A stretch of DNA of 64,000 nucleotides from positions 31,021 to 95,020 of the forward strand of contig NZ_JANIOA010000017.1 in the NCBI RefSeq assembly GCF_025175675.1. The letters are read 5' to 3'. The stretch is from Sedimenticola hydrogenitrophicus (GTDB taxonomy: Bacteria; Pseudomonadota; Gammaproteobacteria; Chromatiales; Chromatiaceae). Shown one piece after another: positions 51,077 to 58,610 of the stretch. The notes beneath the pieces were generated by a model. The model searched no databases. It saw nothing but the letters and a program-made list of their open reading frames with translations, and had not been told where the DNA came from. The stretch's first letter is position 1; every line of letters begins with the position of its first letter. Position numbers and translations under genes: made by a program.

Positions 51077-51146
51077 GGTCGGAGTCAAATTTGTTCAAGG
51101 AAACAGGGCGTTTTATACGCTATGTCCAGCAAATTTGACTCCGACC
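51077..51146. repeat. Palindromic repeat, GGTCGGAGTCAAATTTG family
   Basis: Perfect 17-base arms: GGTCGGAGTCAAATTTG (51077-51093) and CAAATTTGACTCCGACC (51130-51146). A related element lies at 58190-58305. It occupies the gap before the WbpM homologue and could act as a hairpin between the two transcripts. Confidence 0.65.
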
Positions 51147-51237
51147 TCCAGGAGCTTCCTGGGTAGTCGGTTGTCACGGGTTTGCTGCGAAACCGACCGT
51201 TTTTGATTTCGTGAATCACTGAATGCGGTGAATTTTA

Positions 51238-53187
51238 ATGTTGGAATCGATTCATAACCGCACGGCACCGCCGGTACTGGCCCTGCCGCGTTACGCCAAG
51301 CGTATCATCGTACTGGCGCTGGACGCCTCGCTATGTGTGTTGACGGTGTGGCTGGCCTACTATCTGCGGCTGGGTGAATTCGTCACCCTTGCCGGTCGTC
51401 CCATGTGGCCGGTGGTGGCCTCGCTGGGGCTGGCAATTCCCATCTTTATCGTCTCCGGACTCTACCGCGCCATCTTTCGCTATTCGGGCTGGCCCGCCCT
51501 GCTGGCGGTGACCCGGGCGGTGGCGATTTACGGCCTGTTGTTCGCCTCGTTCTTCACCGCCGTCGGCATGGTGGGCGTGCCGCGAACCATCGGTCTCATT
51601 CAGCCGCTCCTGCTGCTGTTCGCGGTGGGTGGGTCACGCGCCCTGGCACGCTACTGGCTGGGGGGGTTGTATCAAAGCCAGCTGAAGATAGCCGCGCTAC
51701 CCAAAGCCCTGATCTATGGGGCGGGAAATGCCGGCCGCCAACTGGCATCCGCAATGAGCAACAGCCTGGAAGTACGCGTGGCCGGGTTTCTGGACGACGA
51801 CGACCGGTTGCACGGGCATGTGCTCAATGGCTTGCCGGTTTACGGCCCGGATGATCTGCCGGGGCTGATCGTGTCGCGCGGAGTAACGGATGTTTTGCTG
51901 GCACTGCCCTCGGTGCAACGGAGGCGCCGCAATGAAATCATCGAGCAGATGCTGAGCCATCATGTGGCGGTGCGTACCTTGCCCACCCTCGGAGACCTGG
52001 CTCAGGGCAAGGTGACTATTTCCGATGTAAGAGAATTGGATATCGATGATCTGCTCGGACGCGAACCGGTGGCGCCCAACCATATTCTGCTGAGCAGGTG
52101 TGTAACCGATAAGGTGATACTGGTTACTGGGGCAGGGGGGTCCATCGGCAGCGAGCTTTGCCGGCAGATCGTAAAACTGGCACCAACAACCCTGCTGCTG
52201 GTGGAACAGAGTGAGTTTGCGCTTTATGAACTGCACCAGGAGTTGCTGGGTAGACTCGCTGCGCGGGTCGACAACATGATTTCATTGATACCGCTTCTGG
52301 CTTCGGTGCGGGATGAAGAACGTATGCGCGAGATCATATCCACCTGGCGGCCACACACTGTCTACCATGCCGCGGCCTACAAGCATGTGCCACTGGTGGA
52401 GCATAATCCCGCCGAGGGCGTCAGGAATAATGTCTTCGGCACGCTGACCGCCGCCCGGGTGGCCGCGGAGCAGGGCGTGGCCGATTTTGTCCTGATCAGC
52501 ACCGATAAGGCAGTGCGCCCTACCAATATCATGGGGGCCAGCAAGCGACTCGCGGAGACAGTACTGCAGGCACTGGCGGCGGACGCGCCGCGTACCGAAT
52601 TCTCCATGGTCCGCTTTGGCAATGTGCTGGGATCTTCCGGGTCGGTGGTCCCCAAGTTTCGCCAGCAGGTGCGGGATGGTGGTCCCATCACTCTGACCCA
52701 TGCCGAGATCACCCGCTATTTCATGACCATACCCGAGGCCGCGCAGTTGGTGATTCAGGCCGGCGCCATGGCCAAGGGGGGGGATGTATTTGTGCTGGAT
52801 ATGGGGAAGCCGGTCAAAATCATGGACCTTGCCCGGCGCATGGTGGAGCTGTCCGGTCTGACGGTGCAGGATGAGGACAACCCGGAAGGGGATATCGAAA
52901 TTCAGGTCACCGGTCTGCGGCCCGGTGAGAAACTCTATGAAGAGCTCCTGATCGGCGATAATCCGGGGGCGACCTCCCATCCAAGGATTATGAAGGCCCA
53001 TGACGACTTCCTGGCCTGGCCGGTACTTGAGGAGAAGTTGAATGCCCTGACCATCGCCTTGAATGTGAATGACGTGGATGTGATCAAGGCCATGCTCGAG
53101 CAGATGGTGTCCGGCTACCAGCCGGATCAACATATTGTGGACTGGGTCTATCTGGAGCAGCAGACGGAGGTGGATGAGCGTATCTGA
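51238..53187 (+). CDS. wbpM: Membrane-bound UDP-GlcNAc 4,6-dehydratase (WbpM/PglF/CapD family)
   Basis: A 649-residue protein of full WbpM length. Four N-terminal membrane spans (to about residue 140) and a CoA-binding-like Rossmann domain (LIYGAGNAGRQLASAM) precede the dehydratase domain. The dehydratase domain has VTGAGGSIGSELCRQI near residue 297 and STDKAVRPTNIMGASKRLAE, where Met432 replaces Tyr before Lys436, as is usual in the large dehydratases. It makes UDP-4-keto-6-deoxy-GlcNAc, the substrate for the WbpV-like enzyme at 43890. The toxin-antitoxin genes and pgi lie between them. Confidence 0.93.
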   Translation: MLESIHNRTAPPVLALPRYAKRIIVLALDASLCVLTVWLAYYLRLGEFVTLAGRPMWPVVASLGLAIPIFIVSGLYRAIFRYSGWPALLAVTRAVAIYGLLFASFFTAVGMVGVPRTIGLIQPLLLLFAVGGSRALARYWLGGLYQSQLKIAALPKALIYGAGNAGRQLASAMSNSLEVRVAGFLDDDDRLHGHVLNGLPVYGPDDLPGLIVSRGVTDVLLALPSVQRRRRNEIIEQMLSHHVAVRTLPTLGDLAQGKVTISDVRELDIDDLLGREPVAPNHILLSRCVTDKVILVTGAGGSIGSELCRQIVKLAPTTLLLVEQSEFALYELHQELLGRLAARVDNMISLIPLLASVRDEERMREIISTWRPHTVYHAAAYKHVPLVEHNPAEGVRNNVFGTLTAARVAAEQGVADFVLISTDKAVRPTNIMGASKRLAETVLQALAADAPRTEFSMVRFGNVLGSSGSVVPKFRQQVRDGGPITLTHAEITRYFMTIPEAAQLVIQAGAMAKGGDVFVLDMGKPVKIMDLARRMVELSGLTVQDEDNPEGDIEIQVTGLRPGEKLYEELLIGDNPGATSHPRIMKAHDDFLAWPVLEEKLNALTIALNVNDVDVIKAMLEQMVSGYQPDQHIVDWVYLEQQTEVDERI

Positions 53188-53249
53188 TTGAATGGCGGTC
53201 ATTGCGAGTATCCCGCTCCCCTACACTGACTTGGATCAGTGCACGAATT

Positions 53250-53299
53250 GTAGGAGCGCCTCCGGCGCGAAGAGCGGTTCGCGGCCAAGCTACTCCTAC
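53250..53299. repeat. Dispersed palindromic repeat, full-length copy
   Basis: GTAGGAGCGCCTCCGGCGCG at the left and CAAGCTACTCCTAC at the right enclose GCGGTTCGCGGCC. It lies in the ~205-base gap between wbpM and waaA, and apart from it I see nothing there. Confidence 0.65.
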
Positions 53300-53394
53300 A
53301 GGTGATTGGACTGGTGTGGATGTCGACGCGCCTATCGCTTACTATCTCCGGCTCCCATACCAATCACTCGCAATAGCCGCCCACTGCCGTCACC

Positions 53395-54714
53395 ATGAGA
53401 CTGCTATACACCCTCATCCTCTACATCAGCCTGCCACTGGTACTGGCTCGCCTCTACTGGCGCAGCCTGAAGAATCCGGATTACCGAAGGCGCATTCCGG
53501 AACGTTTCGGCAGGCTGTCCACACCCGTGGTCGAGGGCTGTCTGTGGCTGCACACGGTTTCGGTGGGCGAGACCCAGGCGGCCGAGCCGCTGGTGCGGCG
53601 CCTGCGGAAACAGTTCCCCGACCTGCCGATTGTCCTCACCACCACCACACCTACCGGTTCCGACCGGGTGAGGCGACTGTTTGGTGATGCGGTGATTCAT
53701 ACCTATTTCCCCTATGACCTGCCGTTCGCCATCAACGGGTTTCTCAAGACCCTGCAGCCCCGGCTGCTGGTGATGATGGAGACCGAGGTGTGGCCCAACC
53801 TGCTGGCATTGTGCGAGCGCCAGTCCATACCGACCGTCCTGGCCAACGCCCGCCTGTCGGAACGCTCCGCCAGGGGCTATGCGCGGCTGGGTCCCTTTAC
53901 CCGGGAGACCTTCGGCCGTATCGGCCTGGTGGCCGCCCAGTCGCCGGCGGATGCGGAGCGCTTTCTCGGCCTGGGGCTGCCTTCTGATCGGGTGCGCGTC
54001 ACCGGCAGCATCAAGTTTGATATACGCCTGCCGGCGAGCCTGAAGGAGCAGGCGGAGGCGATGCGCCGTACCTGGGACGGTCGTCCGGTCTGGGTGGCGG
54101 CCAGCACCCGGGAAGGCGAGGATGAGCAGGTTCTGGATGCCCACCGCAAGGTGCTGCGGGCGTTGCCCGAGGCGCTGCTGGTGCTGGTACCGCGCCATCC
54201 GGAACGCTTCGATAAGGTGGCACTGCTCTGTCAGCGCGAGGGCTTCGTAGCGGCGCGTCGCTCGACCGGTGAACCCTGTGGCCCGGACACCCGGGTGCTG
54301 CTGGGTGACACCATGGGTGAGCTGACCCTGTTTCTGGCGGCGGCGGACGTGGCCTTTGTTGGAGGCAGTCTGGTAGCGACCGGTGGGCACAATGTGCTGG
54401 AGCCGGCCGCCCTGGGGTTGCCGGTGGTGTTCGGTCCCCACATGTTCAACTTCGACATGATCAGCCGCATGCTGCTGGCCGAGGGTGCCGCGCTCAAGGT
54501 GACCAGCGCCGCTGCCCTGGCGGATGTGGTGACCAGCTGGCTTGCGGATGCCAACCTGCGGGCGCGCTTTGGCGAGAACGGCCTGCGGGTGGTCGAAGCC
54601 AATCGCGGGGCGCTGGAGAGGCTGTTTGATATCATTTGCGGCTACCTGCGGGAGGACCAACAGCAATATCGTCCCCCACCCGCAGGCACTGATCTTGACG
54701 TAGGGTGCCGGTGA
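53395..54714 (+). CDS. waaA: 3-deoxy-D-manno-octulosonic acid (Kdo) transferase
   Basis: A 439-residue GT30 enzyme that adds Kdo to lipid IVA on the inner membrane. An N-terminal membrane anchor (LYTLILYISLPLVLARLYW) is followed by LWLHTVSVGETQAAEPLV with the catalytic Glu near residue 62, MMETEVWPNLL, and GGSLVATGGHNVLEPAALG then PVVFGPH in the C-domain. The last codons and the TGA stop fall inside the left arm of a palindromic repeat starting at 54700, so the tail (DVGCR) may have been altered by the repeat. Mono- or bifunctionality cannot be told. Confidence 0.93.
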   Translation: MRLLYTLILYISLPLVLARLYWRSLKNPDYRRRIPERFGRLSTPVVEGCLWLHTVSVGETQAAEPLVRRLRKQFPDLPIVLTTTTPTGSDRVRRLFGDAVIHTYFPYDLPFAINGFLKTLQPRLLVMMETEVWPNLLALCERQSIPTVLANARLSERSARGYARLGPFTRETFGRIGLVAAQSPADAERFLGLGLPSDRVRVTGSIKFDIRLPASLKEQAEAMRRTWDGRPVWVAASTREGEDEQVLDAHRKVLRALPEALLVLVPRHPERFDKVALLCQREGFVAARRSTGEPCGPDTRVLLGDTMGELTLFLAAADVAFVGGSLVATGGHNVLEPAALGLPVVFGPHMFNFDMISRMLLAEGAALKVTSAAALADVVTSWLADANLRARFGENGLRVVEANRGALERLFDIICGYLREDQQQYRPPPAGTDLDVGCR

Positions 54715-54789
54715 GCTTGCGAACCGCACCAAGCCTTATCGGAAACGGCAACCGCCTAGATGCGGTTCGTTTCACTCACCGCATCCTAC
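54700..54789. repeat. Palindromic repeat overlapping the end of waaA
   Basis: GTAGGGTGCCGGTGAG with GAACCGCA on the left and TGCGGTTC then CTCACCGCATCCTAC on the right. The same family is seen at 56511-56590. The left arm encodes the last residues and the stop codon of waaA. Confidence 0.7.
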
Positions 54790-54967
54790 AAAACTACATC
54801 CTGTGCGTCAGGCTATGGGGTGGACCACGCCCGTCGACACAAGGCATTTACTGGCATATAACTCGGAAAAATCCTACCCGAAATTTCCTGAATGACGCTA
54901 TATTTAAAATCCCAGAGCGACTAGGATGTCCTCTCTTTCGTGGATTTATATTACAAGGAGCGTATCG

Positions 54968-55240
54968 ATGAAGTGTCTTAAATTGTTTGTCACAACCGCG
55001 TTGCTGCTGGCCTGCGTCAGCGGTTTTGCCGGGCCGGTGAATATCAATACCGCCACCGCCGAGCAGATCGCCACCGAGTTGAAGGGGATTGGTGATTCCA
55101 AGGCCCAGGCCATTGTGGCGTATCGAGCCGCGAATGGCGCGTTCAAGTCCGCCGACGACCTGGCCATGGTCAAGGGGATTGGCGAGAAGACCGTCGCGGC
55201 CAACCGGGAAAATATCCTGATTGGTGATTCGGAAAAGTAG
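54968..55240 (+). CDS. ComEA-like helix-hairpin-helix protein
   Basis: A 90-residue exported protein. A signal peptide (CLKLFVTTALLLACVSGFAG) is followed by a double helix-hairpin-helix domain: NINTATAEQIATELKGIGDS and KSADDLAMVKGIGEKTVAAN. Single-domain ComEA proteins of this size bind DNA in the periplasm and help competence in some Gram-negatives; other copies have no known role. The ATG at 54968 has a good AAGGAG ribosome binding site, and an upstream in-frame start at 54926 is rejected. A strong terminator follows. Confidence 0.88.
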   Translation: MKCLKLFVTTALLLACVSGFAGPVNINTATAEQIATELKGIGDSKAQAIVAYRAANGAFKSADDLAMVKGIGEKTVAANRENILIGDSEK

Positions 55241-55253
55241 TTCGGTAATCGGC

Positions 55254-55290
55254 AAAAAAGGGCGCCACATGTAAGTGGCGCCCTTTTTTT
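55254..55290. terminator. Rho-independent terminator, probably bidirectional
   Basis: GGGCGCCAC (55260-55268) and GTGGCGCCC (55275-55283) form a nine-pair GC-rich stem with a six-base loop. It is followed by seven T and preceded by six A. It ends the ComEA-like gene's transcript and could also stop transcription coming from the Pcm-family gene on the other strand. Confidence 0.92.
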
Positions 55291-55303
55291 GTGACTCCGA
55301 TAA

Positions 55304-55576
55304 ATGGTGGATGCGCTGTCGTTTATCCACCCTACGAAATGCTCGAATGTAGAGTGGAATGGCACTTAACTTAATGCGAATTGTAGGATTTTCGTCATTC
55401 CGGCGCAGGCCCGAGGAGTGGTGTAGGGATGCACCGTTTACGGACCTGAGGATGGAATCCAGGAATACCGCCACCATTAAGCAATCTGGATCCCGGCCTG
55501 CGCCGGGATGACGGTGGTTCTTGGCTTAAGTAAGTGCCATTCAATGTAGGGTGGATAAGCCGGTAGGCGCATCCAC
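55304..55576. repeat. Composite repeat: MITE-like segment inside a split GTAGGGTGGATAAGC element
   Basis: The region between the ComEA-like and Pcm-family genes holds no gene. GGTGGATGCGCTGTCGTTTA (55307-55326) running into TCCACCCTAC, and GTAGGGTGGATAAGC (55546-55560), are parts of the palindromic family seen at 48440. Between them GAATGGCACTTAACTTA (about 55351-55367) and TAAGTAAGTGCCATTC (about 55527-55542) form terminal inverted repeats. These enclose a GTCATTCCGGCGCAGG (55394-55409) / GCCTGCGCCGGGATGAC (55496-55512) hairpin. Confidence 0.6.
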
Positions 55577-55591
55577 CCATCGAGGTGCGCC

Positions 55592-56254
55592 CTAAAATAC
55601 GAACTTGCGGATCACCGGTGCGTTGGTCAGCGGGGCGATATCGGTCTCGAACAGTGCCTCGCTGTGCCATTCATTTTCGCTGCTGCGGGTCACCAGAAAG
55701 GCGGTCATGGCCGGGCTCTGGCCAATCACCACGAACAGCCGGCCGCCGATGTTCAGGCGCTGCTTGAACGCCTCCGGCATTTCCGGCAGGGAGCCGGTCA
55801 CCGCGATGGCGTCGAAGCGGCCGCTCTCGATGTCGTCGCTCAGGCTGTCGGTGGTGCGCAGCTCGACATTGTCGATCTCCAGCTCCGCCAGCCGCTGCCG
55901 CGCCTGCTCGGTGTAGGCCGGGTTGATCTCCTGGCTGATCACCTTGTTGCCCAGCTTGGCCAGGCAGGCGGTCAGGTAGCCGCTGCCGGTGCCGACCTCC
56001 AGGATGCTGTCGGTGGGCTGGATGTCCAGCGCCTGCAGCAGCCGCCCCTCAACCCGTGGGAACATCATCTTCTGGCCGTCACCCAGGGGGATCTCGATAT
56101 CCGCGTAAGCCAGCCCTTTGTAGCTGTCGGGCACGAAGCGGTCCCGCGGCATGTTGCCGATCAGGCTCAATACCTTGGGATCGAGAACCTCCCACGGGCG
56201 CACTTGTTGCTCAACCATGTTGAAACGGGCTTTTTCGTAGCTTGAGACGATCAT
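55592..56254 (-). CDS. Protein-L-isoaspartate O-methyltransferase family protein
   Basis: A 220-residue Pcm-family methyltransferase. SAM motif I is ILEVGTGSGYLTACLAKLG near residue 83, preceded by the family's N-terminal PRDRFVPDSYKGLAYADIEI stretch. The usual catalytic Ser-containing TISxP segment is replaced by GDGQKMMFPRVEGRLL, so repair of isoaspartate is doubtful. This matches the divergent Pcm-like proteins common in proteobacteria. The ATG at 56254 is chosen because upstream in-frame sequence is not family-like. Confidence 0.82.
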   Translation of the reverse strand: MIVSSYEKARFNMVEQQVRPWEVLDPKVLSLIGNMPRDRFVPDSYKGLAYADIEIPLGDGQKMMFPRVEGRLLQALDIQPTDSILEVGTGSGYLTACLAKLGNKVISQEINPAYTEQARQRLAELEIDNVELRTTDSLSDDIESGRFDAIAVTGSLPEMPEAFKQRLNIGGRLFVVIGQSPAMTAFLVTRSSENEWHSEALFETDIAPLTNAPVIRKFVF

Positions 56255-56789
56255 CTGATTTACCTGGCACTCGGGTTGAAAAGGTGTCGAGGGCGACAAG
56301 CCTACTCAGTTTAGGTTGATCAGGCAAGTCTGGCGTGCTAAGGGCGGCAATTCCAAATTTCAAGCAAGAGCGGCTATATTAGATAACCCTCTCGCGGCTA
56401 GAGTCACTCCTACAGACTCACCGCCATCCTACGCCGGCGATGTTCGAGACCATGGGGCGGGGCGGGCCCGCCGATGGCGCCCATGGGGCGCCCTATGACC
56501 GGTTTTCGGGGTAGGATGCCGGTGAGGCACGAACCGCATCATTCGCCGGTATCCGGATCGATGCGGTTCGCAAGCTCACCGGCATCCTACAGGCCCCATG
56601 CAGCGGGAGGAGTGGGGCAGGCCATAGCATAGAAGATAATGTGTAAACCTGAAAAAACAAAATCAGAACGGCTGTGCTAAGCCGCTGCAATGTAACTGTT
56701 TTCTGTTATTCGCCAAGTCGGGTCTGGTAGGATAGAGCCATCCGCTCCGCGCCTTGCGCCCGCGTCCGTTTTCACCGGTTGAGGTACTC
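56255..56789. other. Gap between the divergent Pcm-like and dgt genes, with a palindromic repeat
   Basis: No gene is seen in this 535-base gap. It contains a perfect 16-base inverted repeat, GTAGGATGCCGGTGAG (56511-56526) and CTCACCGGCATCCTAC (56575-56590), with inner GAACCGCAT/ATGCGGTTC arms. The 56440-56500 stretch holds GGCGCCC-rich inverted segments. Promoters for both flanking genes should lie here. Confidence 0.6.
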
Positions 56790-58154
56790 ATGACCATGCA
56801 CTGGAATCAACTGCTCTCCCGTAGCCGCCTCGGGAGTGATCAAGCCCAGGGGGGGACGACAGCCCGGACCGATTTTCAGCGTGACTTTGACCGCATTGTC
56901 TTCTCCTCCGCGTTCCGCCGCATGCAGGACAAGACCCAGGTGTTCCCGCTCTCCCGGGTGGACTATATCCGCACCCGCCTGACCCACAGCCTGGAGGCCT
57001 CCAGCATCGGCCGCTCATTGGGCACCCAGGTGGGCGAGCGGGTGATCGCACGCCGCGGCCTGGATGGCTATGAGGCCTCCGATTTCGGTGATATCTGCGC
57101 CGCCGCCTGTCTGGGTCATGACATCGGCAATCCGCCGTTCGGCCACTCCGGCGAGGACGCCTTCCGCAGCTGGGCCAGTGACGCCCCCTACGGCCAGCGC
57201 CGGGTCGCCATGCTGCAGGACAGTGAGCGGGAGGATTTCACCAGCTTCGAGGGCAACGCCCAGGGGTTCCGTATCCTCACCCGGCTGCAGAATCCGGACA
57301 ATCCGGGCGGCCTGCAGCTGACCTGCGCCACCCTGGCGGCCTTCACCAAGTATCCCCGGGAGTCCTGTCTGGGGGGTGGCCGTTATCCCGGGGTCAGCGC
57401 CAGGAAGCAGGGCTTTTTTGTCGAGGATCGTGCGGCCTTTGAAGCGATCGCGGCCCAGGTCGGGCTGATCCGGCGGGACGGTTCCCGTGCCGTCTGGTGC
57501 CGCCATCCCCTGGCCTTCCTGGTGGAGGCGGCGGACGATATCAGCTATCGGGTGATCGATATCGAGGACGGGTTCCGGCTCGGGTATTTCACCTTTGACG
57601 AGGTGATGGGGCTTTATCTGGACATTCTCCGCGAGCCGGAAAAACCGCGTCAGCGGATGCAGGCCATCCGTGACAGCAAGGGCAAGGTGGAGTTTCTCCG
57701 CGCCAAGGTGATCAACGAGGCGATCAGCCAGGCGATGGACTGTTTCCTGGATAACGAGGAGGCCATCCTGGGCGGCCGGTTTGACGAGCCGCTGCTGCAT
57801 CAATTCCCCCGGCGGGCCGCCATGGACCGGCTGATCGAGGTGGCCAAGGAGCGTATCTACCAGGCGACCGAGGTGGTGGAGATCCAGGCGGCCGGATTCC
57901 AGGTGATCGGCGATCTGCTGGAACGTTTCATCCAGGTGCTGGACGATCTGGCGGAACAGGGCGAACAGGCCTCGGCGAAAAGCCGTATGATCTCGCGTCT
58001 GATACCGGAGCAGTTCATCGGCCCGGAGCGCATCCCCTCGCCCAACGTCTATACCCGCCTGCTGCGGCTGACCGATTTCGTCGCCGGCATGACCGACTCC
58101 TATGCGGTCTCCCTGTATAAGAAGCTTACCGGTATCTCCTTGCCCAATGCCTGA
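56790..58154 (+). CDS. dgt: Deoxyguanosinetriphosphate triphosphohydrolase-like protein (dGTPase)
   Basis: A 454-residue HD-domain dNTPase. It shows the FSSAFRRMQDKTQVFPL segment, LTHSLEASSIGRSLG with the first metal His, and LGHDIGNPPFGHSGEDAF with the HD pair. It hydrolyses dGTP (or other dNTPs) to deoxynucleoside and triphosphate. A GGTTGAGG ribosome binding site precedes the ATG at 56790; a second in-frame ATG at 56796 is possible. It is unrelated to the polysaccharide locus. Confidence 0.92.
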   Translation: MTMHWNQLLSRSRLGSDQAQGGTTARTDFQRDFDRIVFSSAFRRMQDKTQVFPLSRVDYIRTRLTHSLEASSIGRSLGTQVGERVIARRGLDGYEASDFGDICAAACLGHDIGNPPFGHSGEDAFRSWASDAPYGQRRVAMLQDSEREDFTSFEGNAQGFRILTRLQNPDNPGGLQLTCATLAAFTKYPRESCLGGGRYPGVSARKQGFFVEDRAAFEAIAAQVGLIRRDGSRAVWCRHPLAFLVEAADDISYRVIDIEDGFRLGYFTFDEVMGLYLDILREPEKPRQRMQAIRDSKGKVEFLRAKVINEAISQAMDCFLDNEEAILGGRFDEPLLHQFPRRAAMDRLIEVAKERIYQATEVVEIQAAGFQVIGDLLERFIQVLDDLAEQGEQASAKSRMISRLIPEQFIGPERIPSPNVYTRLLRLTDFVAGMTDSYAVSLYKKLTGISLPNA

Positions 58155-58610
58155 TCCCGAATTCTTATAGGGGTCGCTTATAGGGGGCGGAGTCAAATTT
58201 GATCGAAGGGACTGGGTATTTATTACAATCGCGAAGGGGTCGGAGTCAAGCCGCCCGGCCCAGGAAGAATTTCCCGCCGCCAGTGCGCGGCTTGACTCCG
58301 ACCCCTGTGAATACCTGATCCCGACCCCTGCGGGGCTACGCCAACAAATAACCAGGAGAGGGCCTTTTTCAAGGGGGTGCGGCGGATTTTTTTCATAATG
58401 TGTACCCCGTCTTGTTTTCGTGCCCGTACCACCGGGATGGTTTAAAGAACCGGATGCCCCGGTCGCTACATCAGCAAACAATCACCCAAACAATCACCAA
58501 GCGCCGTTCCGGCCCCGGTAATGTCCCATGCGCTTCCACCCTGCGTGGTTGCCGATGGGGCAGGGGGCGGTGTGGCCGGGTGTGCGAACTCGAGTTCTGC
58601 AGAGTAGTGG
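58155..58610. repeat. Gap with GGGTCGGAGTCAA palindromic repeats
   Basis: No gene is seen. GGGGTCGGAGTCAAGCCG (58236-58253) and CGGCTTGACTCCGACCCC (58288-58305) are perfect 18-base arms. A partial extra arm GGGCGGAGTCAAATTTG lies at 58185-58201. The family is shared with 51077-51146. The GGDEF/EAL gene's promoter presumably lies in 58400-58600. Confidence 0.6.

Noticed and set aside
52776..52783. Eight-G run in wbpM (also 8-base runs in the permease at 37735 and, as C on the coding strand, in lpxL near 9742)
   Set aside because: Runs of eight occur several times in the GC-rich parts of the window and are near what chance allows. Only the 11-G tract is clearly exceptional.
53404..54732. A 442-residue minus-strand open frame opposite waaA
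   Set aside because: WaaA motifs on the plus strand are complete, and the antisense product is low-complexity and His/Gln/Arg-rich.
57015..58481. A 488-residue minus-strand open frame opposite dgt
   Set aside because: It lacks family-like motifs and is fully explained as the antisense of the HD-domain dGTPase gene.
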